In this document: positions 37,351-46,791 of the stretch, one piece after another
How positions within the stretch are numbered: the stretch's first letter is position 1
Layout: each line of letters opens with the position of its first letter
Source of the DNA: Proteobacteria bacterium bin106
Lineage (GTDB): Bacteria; Bdellovibrionota_B; Oligoflexia; Oligoflexales; Bin106
Length of the DNA: 64,000 bases
Direction of reading: 5' to 3'
Assembly: GCA_002238945.1 (NCBI GenBank)
Contig: MPNI01000009.1
Coordinates: 1 to 64,000 of the forward strand
Made by a program: the position numbers and the translations under genes
The notes under the pieces: model-generated
Seen by the model: only the letters and a program-made list of their open reading frames with translations
What the model was told of the DNA's origin: nothing
Databases searched by the model: none

Positions 37351-38205
37351 ATGCAAAACAAAACTCATTATCACTTACTCTACACTCTAGCTTGGACTCT
37401 TTTCTTAGCAGCTACCAGCGTCAGCTGTGGCAGTAGTAATCATACAACACCCCAGAGCCAAGATGAGTCTCAGCTAAGTTCTGCAAGTAATAAGTCCAGT
37501 CATTTTGTCATAGCAGATGCGAAAGACGATTCCTCATCTCTGACTTTTTACTCATGCTCTGTAAGTAACAAAGAAACAGACAAACTTAAAGACCCTGCAG
37601 CACATCCACAAAACTGTGTCAGCGCATATAAAAACTCTGATGGTGAGCCGCTAACTGTTAGCAAAGAGCAAATGAAAAGCAACGATCACCAAAATTCTTT
37701 AGCTCAACATTTAGAGAATCTTAAACAAACACACCAGTCAGATATAAATGATAGAAAGATTATAAAAGCTGATGTCGGACAACAAATGACATATTATTAC
37801 TTATTTGTGGCTAGTGCCGCAGCTATATTGGCCGGTATCTTAGCAACCAAAAGTCTCCAGGTAGTGTTATTAACCACAGGAGCATTGGGCATGGTATACG
37901 TAGGACACGGCACCACAATGAGTAAGATACGCAGAAACTCTCGTTCAAATAGCTCAAAATGGCCTACATTAGGAAACATTGCAAAAAATGATTCGCAAGA
38001 AGCTAAACAATTGAATGCTAATCTTAAAAGCGCTCTCGAATCTTACGATCAATTATCCAAAAATACATCTCAAAGAAAACTAGATTTTGATGGTAAATTT
38101 TTCAGAAAATTTGCAAAAATACTTGAAGATACTAAGTTAGTAAAAGAAAATGAGATTTTTGAATATTGCCAAATAACTTCAGAAATAAAATGTAGCACCA
38201 TCTAA
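37351..38205 (+). CDS. Four-Cys lipoprotein family member
   Basis: 284 residues, AAGGAG ten bases before the ATG. Lipobox SVSC (Cys about residue 26). Core: FVIADAKDDSSSLTFYSC and NCVSAYKNSDGEPLTVSK. Hydrophobic pair YYLFVASAAAILAGILAT and VVLLTTGALGMVYVG with a very short turn. C-terminal block KFFRKFAKILEDTK...YCQITSEIKC. The 5' region and the signal-peptide codons recur as a decayed copy at 38308-38446. A 12-bp direct repeat (atcccattcatt twice, 38214-38237) and a hairpin follow the stop. Function unknown. Confidence 0.8.
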   Translation: MQNKTHYHLLYTLAWTLFLAATSVSCGSSNHTTPQSQDESQLSSASNKSSHFVIADAKDDSSSLTFYSCSVSNKETDKLKDPAAHPQNCVSAYKNSDGEPLTVSKEQMKSNDHQNSLAQHLENLKQTHQSDINDRKIIKADVGQQMTYYYLFVASAAAILAGILATKSLQVVLLTTGALGMVYVGHGTTMSKIRRNSRSNSSKWPTLGNIAKNDSQEAKQLNANLKSALESYDQLSKNTSQRKLDFDGKFFRKFAKILEDTKLVKENEIFEYCQITSEIKCSTI

Positions 38206-38253
38206 TCTTTATCCCATTCATTATCCCATTCATTAAACAAGACGTACCACTCT

Positions 38254-38295
38254 TCTTCCTTGCTATAGATCACAACAAATCTAAAGCAAGGAAGA
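38254..38295. terminator. Hairpin after the 37351 lipoprotein, terminator-like
   Basis: TCTTCCTTGCT (38254-38264) and AGCAAGGAAGA (38285-38295) are exact inverted copies. An inner TAGAT/ATCTA pair extends the stem with one mismatch. Only a short T run (TTTA) follows, so it may be inefficient. Confidence 0.55.
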
Positions 38296-38307
38296 TTTAC
38301 ACGTTGT

Positions 38308-38446
38308 TCATCTCGTGTTAACTCATATTGGCATTCATCTTACAAGTTATATATTATTCTTACTTTTGACAAGAAACTCATTATCACTTACCCTACACCA
38401 CTCTAGCTTGAACTCTTTTCTTAACAGCTACCAGCGTCAGCTGTGA
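38308..38446 (+). pseudogene. Decayed 5' end of a four-Cys lipoprotein gene
   Basis: About 140 bp match the upstream region and the signal-peptide codons of the gene at 37351. The block around gttaactcat..ttggca and the tatattattcttactttt word are the same, then, after a deletion removing the start codon and ribosome site, actcattatcactta.cc, ctctagcttg.actcttttctta and agctaccagcgtcagctgtg. A T-to-A type change and the deletion leave no start codon, and similarity ends just after the lipobox Cys codon. It is the remains of a tandem duplicate. Confidence 0.8.
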
Positions 38447-38576
38447 TGTTACTCATAAAATATGGGACGAGATATAAAGTAAGAAAGAACAGTTGCGCTT
38501 ACACAAAAAGAGACTTTACAGACGAAGAAGGGGAAACAACCTCATCCATAGGTAAAGTTACAAGACTGAGGTTATA

Positions 38577-39437
38577 TTAAGGCTTGTTCTTTTGACTTTT
38601 ACTTTTTTTAGGTAAGCCCACAGAATCACTATTATGACTATCAACATCGAAATTGAACACAGTCGATTCTGCGGAGCTGCTAGAGCCATGTGTTTTTTCA
38701 TTGGTGCCTGAGTCTATCATAGTGGACAATCCATAGGTCAATGCAATTCCTCCCAGCAAACCTGCAATTGATGGGATGAGCAATGCAGGAGCCAAAGCCT
38801 GGCTCTCAAGTCCCACCGATGCTGACAAGGCAATACCAGTAGAAATACCGGCAGCAACAACCAAAAGACCTAGTAACGCTGCTGTTAAATGACTACTAGC
38901 TTTCTTGATCTCCATATCATTTAGATCTGACTTATACAACTTTTCAAGTTGATCCAAATCTTGTGGTAAAGAATCTTGGCTTTCAAGACTTTGCAAAGAT
39001 TGTTTGCTAATAGTGAGCGGCTTACCATCTGCTAATCTAAATACATTTACACATTTTTCTACATCTACAGAAGAGTTATGGGATTCTGCAGCTTCCATTT
39101 CACTTACAGGACACGAATAAAAAGATACTGATGATGAATCATTTTTTGCATCTGCTATCACAAGAACATTAGAACCAGCAAACAAGCTATCCGAGTTATC
39201 ATTAGAGGGATTATAGTCATCGAAGCTATCATCAAAGCCCATCGCATCATCGAAGCTATCATCAAAACTATGATCTAAATCCTCAAGATCAAGGCTATCA
39301 TAAGCAGAACTTAATTGAGATAGATCTTGATCATATGGTTCTAAATTATTTACACCAGTGCTGGCACAACCAATGGCTTTAGCAGCTAATAAAGTAGTTA
39401 GCACTACTGAATACAAAAGTTTTACGTAAATTTTCAT
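38577..39437 (-). CDS. Four-Cys lipoprotein family member, C-terminal domain missing
   Basis: 286 residues from the ATG at 39437 (AAGGA seven bases upstream). Lipobox AIGC (Cys about residue 24). An Asp/Ser-rich insert with repeated FDDSFDD words precedes the core VLVIADAKNDSSSVSFYSC, then KCVNVFRLADGKPLTISKQSL. The double hydrophobic segment is long and Gly/Ala-rich (AALLGLLVVAAGISTGIALSA; ALLIPSIAGLLGGIALTYG). The usual C-terminal block with its Cys pair is absent: the protein ends in a Ser/Lys-rich tail. It is thus a variant or truncated member. It faces the other two across the decayed copy. Confidence 0.75.
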   Translation of the reverse strand: MKIYVKLLYSVVLTTLLAAKAIGCASTGVNNLEPYDQDLSQLSSAYDSLDLEDLDHSFDDSFDDAMGFDDSFDDYNPSNDNSDSLFAGSNVLVIADAKNDSSSVSFYSCPVSEMEAAESHNSSVDVEKCVNVFRLADGKPLTISKQSLQSLESQDSLPQDLDQLEKLYKSDLNDMEIKKASSHLTAALLGLLVVAAGISTGIALSASVGLESQALAPALLIPSIAGLLGGIALTYGLSTMIDSGTNEKTHGSSSSAESTVFNFDVDSHNSDSVGLPKKSKSQKNKP

Positions 39438-40154
39438 AATCGCTTCCTTAATCCATGATCTAGCCATTTAGTTATTTGTGCTTTGTTACAAAACAACAGG
39501 TCTTTAGCTGATGTCACTGACTTATCTCGAGGTTAAAAGAAACTGGACAAGATCAGCCCTCCAACTTAAGACCTCGGTGACGATAGCATTGATTGATATT
39601 ATAATCAACCACTTATAGCTCATCTAAAGGTACCAAAAAATCCTTCATAAATAGACATAATATTTTTAAATTTTTTTTAATTAAAACAAACACTTACATA
39701 TTTTTTAAAATATGCAGACAAGTAAAGTGCAAATAAGCTAGAAGCTTAGGATGTCACCAAACAACCATGATGGAGTTTTAGGATATGTGAGTATAATGAA
39801 CGCGATTAATAGACTTCGTACGTCACTCAGTGAAATGGACCAGTCTAGAGAGGGATGATAAGAAAGATCTGATCCGTCAAATAAAAGAGAAGAGAGTTAC
39901 CAAAGAAATCTCTAACTTGATCTTCCCATAAAATTTAGAGGAACAACCTTTCATCTCATTAGATAAAAAATAAGACCTACTTTCTAAAAAACAGTCTTTG
40001 TAGAAAGCAGAGAAGAGAGCTCGTAGATCAGCTTTATGTTTTTATTTTCTTTTCGCTGCCCATATTTCCTCTAACCAGAATATTACAACATAAGCCACCC
40101 TGTCTGATGCAAAAGATGTAAGAATAATGAAGTATTTGAATAAAAATCGGGTGT
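39438..40154. other. Spacer of about 700 bp beside the IS1634-type transposase, no intact gene
   Basis: AT-rich, with an A/T tract near 39655-39715. From 39796 the plus strand reads MNAINRLRTSLSEMDQSREG and then, after a one-base shift, DKKDLIRQIKEKRVTKEISN, so a small coding remnant is possible but unproven. The left boundary of the IS element must lie here or within the spacer end, but I could not match terminal inverted repeats by eye. Confidence 0.35.
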
Positions 40155-41927
40155 CTAAGATTTTGATTCAAGTTGCACTTTTAGTTGTTTGAATATCTCT
40201 TTTTGCAAAGAAGTAGGACTGGCAATCGATGGAACCAGAGAGTCCTTATTTGCAAACTTCATCCAGCACATAGATATTGTTGATAGCTCACTTATCAACG
40301 AAGGGAATGTTAGAAAAGGAAAGCCTGCTGAGTTACAACGAAGATTCGCCTTACGCTTACCCTTAGCTGAGGGAGATTTTTTCTTAGAAGTCACTGAGTA
40401 CTCTGGAAAAATCTCCTCATCATCAAGAAGCAAGGTTTTAAGCGCTTTTCTCATATGCCATTCTACGTAATAAGCTAATACACAAAGAAACATATGCGCC
40501 TTCATCATTTCTTCAGGCTTCACTGATCTAGCCTTGATATCCTCTTCCTTAAGAGACCTAAAAGCTCTCTCCATTCGAGCTAGATGCTTATAAGAAGATA
40601 TAACTTTCTTGGGACTCATGTCTTCCTTTGAAAGACTGGTTGCCATAACGTAAAGCCCATCAATGTTGTTTTCTTCGCAAATAGCTTCTTGGTTTCTTGA
40701 GTAAGTCAGGGAATCGTCTTTGATCTCTATATCAAAGAAAGGCTTTACGCGATATTTATCTAGAACACGCCCCACACGCTCTTCAATTTTGCGAGAGCCT
40801 TTAAGAGTATACTTTTCTCTTTGAGTGGCTTCTTGCACGCCCAAAAGATCCTTTTCTGCACGATTTAAATCTTTTTCTCGTTTCCGTCTTCTCATCATTT
40901 CTCGACTGGTGTTATGGCATATGATTAAACGCATTCCAGGATACTCATCACTTTCGACTTCACAAATATTATGTGCATCAAAAAGAGAAGTCTGTATTAT
41001 CTGATCCTTTGTTTTCATGATTTTTTTTAAAGATGACTTTTTAAGAACAGAAATCCAATCCATACCAAATGATTTGATATCCTTGTTAATATCCATTTGC
41101 GTAACCATACCGCGGTCATCAATAAAAACAAACTTTTTTAGCCCAAATTTATGACGTAGTTTATCTATTTGATGAGATACTGTGGAAAGATCAGCAAGAT
41201 TACCTTTAAAGGCCTCTACAGCTACAGGGCAACCATCGCCAGTTGTGAGCAACCCAAATTTCATCTCAAGATTCTTTTTTTTCTCTTTTTTCTTACCAGG
41301 GACATGAGGATCAGTTGTTGCTTCTATCTGAACCGAATGGAGATCATAAAGAACAATAGCTCCTTCACTTAGATGTTTCTTTGCCAGGTTTTTCTGGGTC
41401 TCATCTTGCTTTTCAAGCAACCAGTCCATGGCACTATATAGATCTTCTTCTTTCGATTCTGTTACACCAAATTCAAGACCTAGAGTTGATGTAGGTAAGT
41501 TGTGATTTGGATCATTATGTTTATTTTCTAGATCTTTTTGATCACATTGCCAACCATCACAGCTGAAATAATGTGCTTGTGGATCTGCAATACGAGATGC
41601 AATCATCGCTAAACAAATAGAATGATATTTTGATTTCTGATCTCCTATCATTTCCGAGATATCGAGGTTATCCATAATGCCCTTCACCGCTGCCACATGG
41701 CCGTGACTCAAGGTTCTTCTAACTTCCATAATACTTTGAGGTCCTTTGGGCACAATCTTAGCATTTTCATCTTTGAGAAGACACTTAATGAGCGGTATAA
41801 GTTCCTTAGGTAGCTTAGTAATGTTAGCCACTGTCCGTTTATGGCTTCTGCCATTCTCCCAATACGACTCCCGAATAAGTACTGTTTTTTTATCTGATCC
41901 ATGATTTGGTACGATTTCAACATACAT
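40155..41927 (-). mobile_element. IS1634-family (IS4-like DDE) transposase
   Basis: 590 residues, a full-length single open frame. The N-terminus YVEIVPNHGSDKKTVLIRESYWENGRSHKRTVAN, the LGLEFG and SEGAIVLYDLHSVQIEA segment, the KFVFIDDRGMVTQ strand (Asp of the DDE site), and the RMERAFRSLKEEDIKARSVKP plus HMFLCVLAYYVEWHMRKAL ending are typical of IS1634-group enzymes, which carry a long insertion between the second Asp and the Glu. The frame appears intact, so the element may be active. No terminal inverted repeats or target duplication could be fixed, so only the gene is given. It lies between the lipoprotein cluster and tatB. Confidence 0.85.
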
Positions 41928-42167
41928 ACTTCATCTCCTTAGTTTACAGCGGTACAAAGCAGCTTCATACATAATTTTGATTGTACACGAGCAGCTTAGA
42001 ATAAAAAGCAAAAAACAACAAATCCCTTACTTAGCAAAGAATACAGTAAAGGATAGACACATTTGTGCTGTGATTTTTTTTGCAAATATTCTGCAAAAAA
42101 TCTTTGACAAAAACACATACATTTTATCTAAGCACACACAAAGTCCGTGATCCATCATTTCTGTGCA

Positions 42168-42527
42168 TCACTTTTTTGAATTTTCTTGCTCTGCAGTTTT
42201 TGGTTCAATCTTCTTTTCTGCTTTATTTTCTGCTTTATTTTCAACTGCCGCTTTCTCTTCTGAATCTGTAGAAAAAGGGACGGTGGTTGATAAAGAAAAT
42301 TCCGGGCTATCCATCACCTCTGAAGAAAATGAACGTACAGATCCTTCAATATGATCTTTTTGACGAGATACTGCCGTAAGCTCTTGGCTCACTTGATTTT
42401 GGATCCTTTTAAGTTTTGCCAAACCTCCACCTAAAGAACGCATCACCACAGGGATATGCTCAGGTTTGATCAATACCACAGCCAATAAAGAAAGAACAAA
42501 GAGCTCTGATAAACCCAGCTGCAACAT
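42168..42527 (-). CDS. tatB: Sec-independent translocase TatB/TatA-like protein
   Basis: 119 residues. One N-terminal hydrophobic helix (ELFVLSLLAVVLIKPEHIP) is followed by the amphipathic helix VMRSLGGGLAKLKRIQNQV, the TatA/B pattern. The Glu at about position 8 in GLSELF and P-E-H-I-P hinge resemble TatB rather than TatA. A charged tail with a NKAE duplication (12 bp in the DNA) completes it. It acts in the Tat pathway that exports folded proteins. It is 65 bp downstream of tolB on the same strand; no tatC is in the window. Confidence 0.8.
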   Translation of the reverse strand: MLQLGLSELFVLSLLAVVLIKPEHIPVVMRSLGGGLAKLKRIQNQVSQELTAVSRQKDHIEGSVRSFSSEVMDSPEFSLSTTVPFSTDSEEKAAVENKAENKAEKKIEPKTAEQENSKK

Positions 42528-42592
42528 ATCAAAACATCCCCAATAAATGAGTTAGACCTACAAGCGAAGTTAACAAAAAAAAGCATACAATC

Positions 42593-44140
42593 CTACCACT
42601 TAATAGGAGTTGTGGCCCATTTAGGTGATTCTGCAGAATAAAGAGGTAATATGATTTTTTTCTGTAAGCCACCATCTCGCCTCATCACATAAAGAGCTGT
42701 AGGGCCTTTGCCTGACGAAGAAGGAAGACGATTGGAATGAAAAACCATTAAATGCCCATTTGGAGACCAAGAAGGACCTTCATTATCTCCACTATGCAAA
42801 GTCAAGCGTTCTAAAGATCTTCCATCCATGTTCATCATAAAAATATCAAAACGATCTGTCTCTTTATCATAGCCAGCAAAAGCAATTTTCTTAGAATCCG
42901 GTGACACCGCAGGACTACCGTTGTACCAACCAGCCCACGTTAAACGATGATCTTTTATCACACGAATCTTACCTGCTGTACGTTGCAAGTCAGCACGAAA
43001 AATATGAGGGTTACCAAACCGACCCGATACATAAACCAGCCAACGACCATCTGGAGAAAACGTTGGGGAAACATCGAGTCCAAGCCCTCTAATCAATGTA
43101 CGACGTCTCGCTTTTCCTTCTAAAGACGTCACAAAGATGTCTGCATCACCTTTTCCCCTACCCGAAAACACCACATTATCTGATAATGCATCATGCTGCC
43201 CTCCTGAATCTACTCCCGGATAAGCAGCCAGTAAACGCACCTTTTGAGATGCAAGATCATAAGCATACAAATCCGGATCTCCACTACGATAGGAAGTAAA
43301 AATGATGTGCTTACCATCCTTAGACCATGATGGAGAAAGATGAATACTCGGACCCCAAGTAATCTGACGTAAACCCGATCCATCAATGCGTGCTGTATAA
43401 ATATGTTTGGGAGATGCTTTGGTCTTTTTTCCCACAAAAACAAGAGGAGCACCAAAAATTCCCGGCCTCCCTGTATAAGCTTCCAACATGGCATCAGCAA
43501 AAACAAAAGCCCATTCTTTTTCACGAGCAGCTTGCTTGCCCATCACAAAAGAAAATTCCTTTTCCACCCGCACACTATAACTACGCAAATCCACACCATG
43601 AATCTTATAAGTAAGTTGTTTTGTCTTTTCCAAATAACCCACATCCACCAACACCACCACATCCACTGGTTGAGTATTTTTCAAAACAACACTTGGCTTA
43701 TTAACTAACCATTCACTTAAACTCTGATCAGCTAGAGGCCATGGAAAAAAAGGAGGAGCATACACCGGTAAAGTAGATACTTGGAAAAGTGAGGTAAAAG
43801 ACAACATAACCCCAAGATGAGCACTAAAACGTCGCAAAGACTGATGAGCCACTTGAGAAGCTGCCTTATCCAGTGATGTGTTTAAATTCTTAAAAGGCAC
43901 CATCACCCGAATGGGACGAAAGGTGGGATTATCAATATATATATTGATACGATCAGAGACGCCCTGATCCGAAGTATTTTCTGCTAATAGCTTAGATTTC
44001 TGAGCATCAAGAGCAGCAACCTCCTCAGCTGCATTCACCACTCCCATTCCACTCATAAACACGCCAGCTATCACACAAAACCTATAACAACCAGCTATCT
44101 TCAACCACACTGCTTTCCACTTCAACCTCCACCTCCACAA
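42593..44140 (-). CDS. tolB: Tol-Pal system protein TolB
   Basis: Periplasmic beta-propeller protein of the Tol-Pal system, 515 residues with a signal sequence (FCVIAGVFMSGMGVVNA). An N-terminal domain (RIRV-like PTFRPIRVMVPFKNL) is followed by WD-like TolB repeats: LSPSWSKDGKHIIFTSYRSG, VSPTFSPDGRWLVYVSGRFG, GSPAVSPDSKKIAFAGYD and GPSWSPNGHLMVFHSNR. The length is some 80 residues above the usual 430. The start may lie further in, since several Met precede the hydrophobic part. It is fourth in tolQ-tolR-tolA-tolB; no pal gene follows, tatB does. Confidence 0.92.
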   Translation of the reverse strand: MWRWRLKWKAVWLKIAGCYRFCVIAGVFMSGMGVVNAAEEVAALDAQKSKLLAENTSDQGVSDRINIYIDNPTFRPIRVMVPFKNLNTSLDKAASQVAHQSLRRFSAHLGVMLSFTSLFQVSTLPVYAPPFFPWPLADQSLSEWLVNKPSVVLKNTQPVDVVVLVDVGYLEKTKQLTYKIHGVDLRSYSVRVEKEFSFVMGKQAAREKEWAFVFADAMLEAYTGRPGIFGAPLVFVGKKTKASPKHIYTARIDGSGLRQITWGPSIHLSPSWSKDGKHIIFTSYRSGDPDLYAYDLASQKVRLLAAYPGVDSGGQHDALSDNVVFSGRGKGDADIFVTSLEGKARRRTLIRGLGLDVSPTFSPDGRWLVYVSGRFGNPHIFRADLQRTAGKIRVIKDHRLTWAGWYNGSPAVSPDSKKIAFAGYDKETDRFDIFMMNMDGRSLERLTLHSGDNEGPSWSPNGHLMVFHSNRLPSSSGKGPTALYVMRRDGGLQKKIILPLYSAESPKWATTPIKW

Positions 44141-44286
44141 AAAACCAGAAAGACCCAGTGATCACCTACCACCATATCATTTCCATAAACGACTGTTTTT
44201 TGAGCTTGAACCTCTTTATACACAACACCATTTATACACAACACCAAAATATCCGTATTTATGCAGCCAACATGGTTGGTTCACTT

Positions 44287-44320
44287 AGCTTGTTCCAGCT
44301 AGCTTGTTTCAGCTAGCTTA
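44287..44320. repeat. 14-bp tandem repeat between tolA and tolB
   Basis: agcttgttccagct and agcttgtttcagct follow each other, with a partial third copy (agctta). The spacer between tolA and tolB (about 210 bp) is unusually long for this operon and is otherwise featureless. Confidence 0.75.
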
Positions 44321-44354
44321 GCTTAAGTGCAGCTCTTAAGTAAGCACGGTATTG

Positions 44355-45305
44355 CTAGCGAGGAGCAAAATGAATCACCATCTCCCTACCTACCCATGCC
44401 TGTGGAGGCTCACCAAAAGGAGAAGCACGGCTAATGACATCCAAACTCACTCTATCAAACAAAGAATCTCCTGAGGATTCCTCCACCTGTGATGTCAACA
44501 CATAGCCCTTGGTATCAAGGGTAACTACCACCAATGTTTTCAGGTCCTCTCCAGCATACCTATACACCTCAGGCAAATCATAGAACCTGGCAATGGCTAG
44601 CTGTATCTGACGAGTATATTCATCATAAACAGCCGCACTCACCACTGATCCACCTTCTGCTTTCACAGAAGCCTTCACCTGCGTTTCAACAACCTCCTCA
44701 GCTTCTATCTTATCAGCAAACTGCTTCTTCTTACGAGCCTCCTCAAGCAGCATACGTCGCATAGCTTCTTCTTTTTGCATAGCCACAAAAGCTTGACGCG
44801 TTTTTTCTTCTAAAGCAGCACGACGATCTTTCTGCTTAGAACGGCTAGCAAGAGGACCTTCTTGCACTACCTGTTCCTTCTCATCTTCCTGGACAACAGA
44901 TTTTTCTAGCTCTAAAGTATCTGATGCTGCATCTTCTGTATGATCTTTTTTGTCTTCTTTTTCTTCTGGAACTTCTGTTTCTTCTATCTCTGATTTATCA
45001 GCACTACGAAGACGAGATGTAAGTTGAGGAAGCAGCTGAGCAGGAAGTCGCACTTGATCGGATTTTTGAGCATCTTTGATACCGGAATGATCCGTAACAC
45101 TTTGCAGCGTTCCAAGTTCTATTTCAACACGTTGCAGTTCTTCTATACTCTCCCCATCAGAGAAAATATCTTTCCATGGCACAAGCAAAAACACCCCATG
45201 AGCCACAAAAGAAAGCATCAAAGCCGTAGCCAGTGACACTCCACCTACTTGAGAAAAAACCAAGTGTTTTTTCATATTCTGTTGCATAGATATACCATGA
45301 AACAT
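44355..45305 (-). CDS. tolA: TolA/TonB-like periplasm-spanning protein
   Basis: 316 residues. One N-terminal helix (VSLATALMLSFVAHGVFLLVPW) anchors it. A long Glu/Lys/Ala-rich region (about residues 100-220) fits a periplasm-spanning helix. The C-terminal domain of about 90 residues (YTRQIQLAIARFYDLPEVYRYAGEDLKTLVVVTLDTKG...DVISRASPFGEPP) is TonB/TolA C-terminal-like. It links TolQR to the outer membrane via Pal and TolB. It begins nine bases after tolR. Several Met near the start leave the exact first codon open. Confidence 0.88.
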   Translation of the reverse strand: MFHGISMQQNMKKHLVFSQVGGVSLATALMLSFVAHGVFLLVPWKDIFSDGESIEELQRVEIELGTLQSVTDHSGIKDAQKSDQVRLPAQLLPQLTSRLRSADKSEIEETEVPEEKEDKKDHTEDAASDTLELEKSVVQEDEKEQVVQEGPLASRSKQKDRRAALEEKTRQAFVAMQKEEAMRRMLLEEARKKKQFADKIEAEEVVETQVKASVKAEGGSVVSAAVYDEYTRQIQLAIARFYDLPEVYRYAGEDLKTLVVVTLDTKGYVLTSQVEESSGDSLFDRVSLDVISRASPFGEPPQAWVGREMVIHFAPR

Positions 45306-45313
45306 CTCTAAAA

Positions 45314-45775
45314 CTATTTTGATGTATCAACGTTTCGAGAATGAATATCTTCGCTTTCCATAATCAAAGAAATTTTTTGAGCACCCGCTCCTTTAGCCAC
45401 ATTCATCACACCCACTACTTTGGCATATACCACATCTTTATCAGCTCGAATAATCACATCTTTAGAACGCTCACTCGTAAATTTCTCTAGCAATACCTTA
45501 CCAAGCTGGACAAAAGGTATCTGTTTTTTTTTCAGATAATACTCACCACTCTCAGAAATAGACACCACAATAGGCTCGTTTTTAGTGTCTGAGCTAACAG
45601 GCTTCAAACTGGTTTTAGGAAGATTAACATCAATCCCTGAATAAGATAACGGCGCTGCCACCATAAAAATAATCAATAAAACCAACATGACATCCACAAG
45701 AGGGATAATATTGATCTCAGCCATCAATCCATGATCGGCTTCTTCATGGTCATCAAAAGAGGTTTGGAAAGCCAT
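45314..45775 (-). CDS. tolR: TolR (ExbD-like) membrane protein
   Basis: 153 residues. A single helix with the essential Asp: INIIPLVDVMLVLLIIFMVAAP (about residues 20-42). A periplasmic domain follows with LPKT, the EPIVVSISESGEYYLKKKQI strand and VIIRADKDVVYAKVVGVM, all typical of TolR/ExbD. It forms the proton-conducting motor with TolQ. It lies 12 bp after tolQ and nine bp before tolA. Confidence 0.93.
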   Translation of the reverse strand: MAFQTSFDDHEEADHGLMAEINIIPLVDVMLVLLIIFMVAAPLSYSGIDVNLPKTSLKPVSSDTKNEPIVVSISESGEYYLKKKQIPFVQLGKVLLEKFTSERSKDVIIRADKDVVYAKVVGVMNVAKGAGAQKISLIMESEDIHSRNVDTSK

Positions 45776-45787
45776 AACTACTCGATA

Positions 45788-46723
45788 TTACGTTTTGATT
45801 TCATTCATGGTTGCCAAAGGTTTCGCTGCAGGCATAGCTTCTCGCTGACCAGAGGTCACAGGAAGAGTGACCAAATGCCGTTCGACGATATTGCTAAAAT
45901 CGGCAATAAAATCATCGGCACAACCAAGAATGTGACGAATGTGATGCCGTGAAAGATTATAGCCAATTAAAGCTGGTATGGCAGCAGCTAAACCAAAAGC
46001 TGTGGCCACCAATGCCTCACTAATACCCGGGGCCACAACAGATAATGATGAAGAACCTGAAGCAGCAATACCCTCAAAAGAATTCATAATCCCCCATACA
46101 GTACCAAACAAACCGATAAAAGGAGCTGCTGAAGCTGAAATCGCTAAAAAAAGTAACCATGACTCCAAATGCTTACGCGCTGCTATTTTACTCTTTTTGA
46201 GACGACGAGAAATATTATCCATAGAAGCAGTCAAGGTCAGGAGTTTATCCTGACTTCCACCACCACTAACCAGCGATACACTCTTCAGTAACTCATCATA
46301 ACCATCAATAAAAACATCTTTAATAGGAGAGTGAGAAAAATCATTCAATTTTTCATGGACCACATTCAATGAAGCATAGCCAAAAAAGCTCTCTAAGAAA
46401 TGTCGTGAACGTCGGTAAACGCCACGTAAAATCAAAACTTTATATAAAGATATAGCCCAGCTCATCACAGAAAATATCAAAAGCGTAAGCAACACACAAA
46501 ACACCACCAATCCTGCTTCAAGAGACCGAGCTAACACACTCCTCGACCCTGAGCTAATAGCAGAAGATGCCGCTGTTTCTTGTTTTGCAGACTCTGGCTC
46601 TGTAGTTACAGTGTCTGGCTTTGATGACTGCCCATAAGATATACTACCCAACCCATAAACATGCATCATTGCAGCAAAGAACAACACCACCGATAAAGAC
46701 GGCCATCCAAAAAAAACTGACAT
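45788..46723 (-). CDS. tolQ: TolQ (ExbB-like) membrane protein with N-terminal extension
   Basis: 311 residues. The TolQ core starts at about residue 68 (SLEAGLVVFCVLLTLLIFSVMSW), continues through FLESFFG and HLESWLLFLAISASAAPFIGLFGTVWGIMNSF, and has the third helix VAPGISEALVATAFGLAAAIPALIGYN. Before it stand about 65 residues with a signal-like hydrophobic segment and a Ser/Thr/Glu-rich stretch; usual TolQ proteins lack this. The ATG at 46723 has no strong ribosome site and an inner start is possible. TolQ forms the inner-membrane motor with TolR. It is 68 bp after gltA on the same strand. Confidence 0.92.
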   Translation of the reverse strand: MSVFFGWPSLSVVLFFAAMMHVYGLGSISYGQSSKPDTVTTEPESAKQETAASSAISSGSRSVLARSLEAGLVVFCVLLTLLIFSVMSWAISLYKVLILRGVYRRSRHFLESFFGYASLNVVHEKLNDFSHSPIKDVFIDGYDELLKSVSLVSGGGSQDKLLTLTASMDNISRRLKKSKIAARKHLESWLLFLAISASAAPFIGLFGTVWGIMNSFEGIAASGSSSLSVVAPGISEALVATAFGLAAAIPALIGYNLSRHHIRHILGCADDFIADFSNIVERHLVTLPVTSGQREAMPAAKPLATMNEIKT

Positions 46724-46791
46724 GCATTCTCACTCTTCTAAAAACAATTTGATGATAGTGTTCTTTGTCTCTATGGCGCTGTATCTGTGCC

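Noticed and set aside
39796..39930. Coding remnant beside the IS1634 transposase
   Set aside because: Needs a frameshift to read as one frame and has no recognised relative; kept only as a remark in the spacer entry.
40050..42150. Terminal inverted repeats of the IS1634-type element
   Set aside because: No convincing inverted match between the two flanks could be found by eye, so the element ends are not given.
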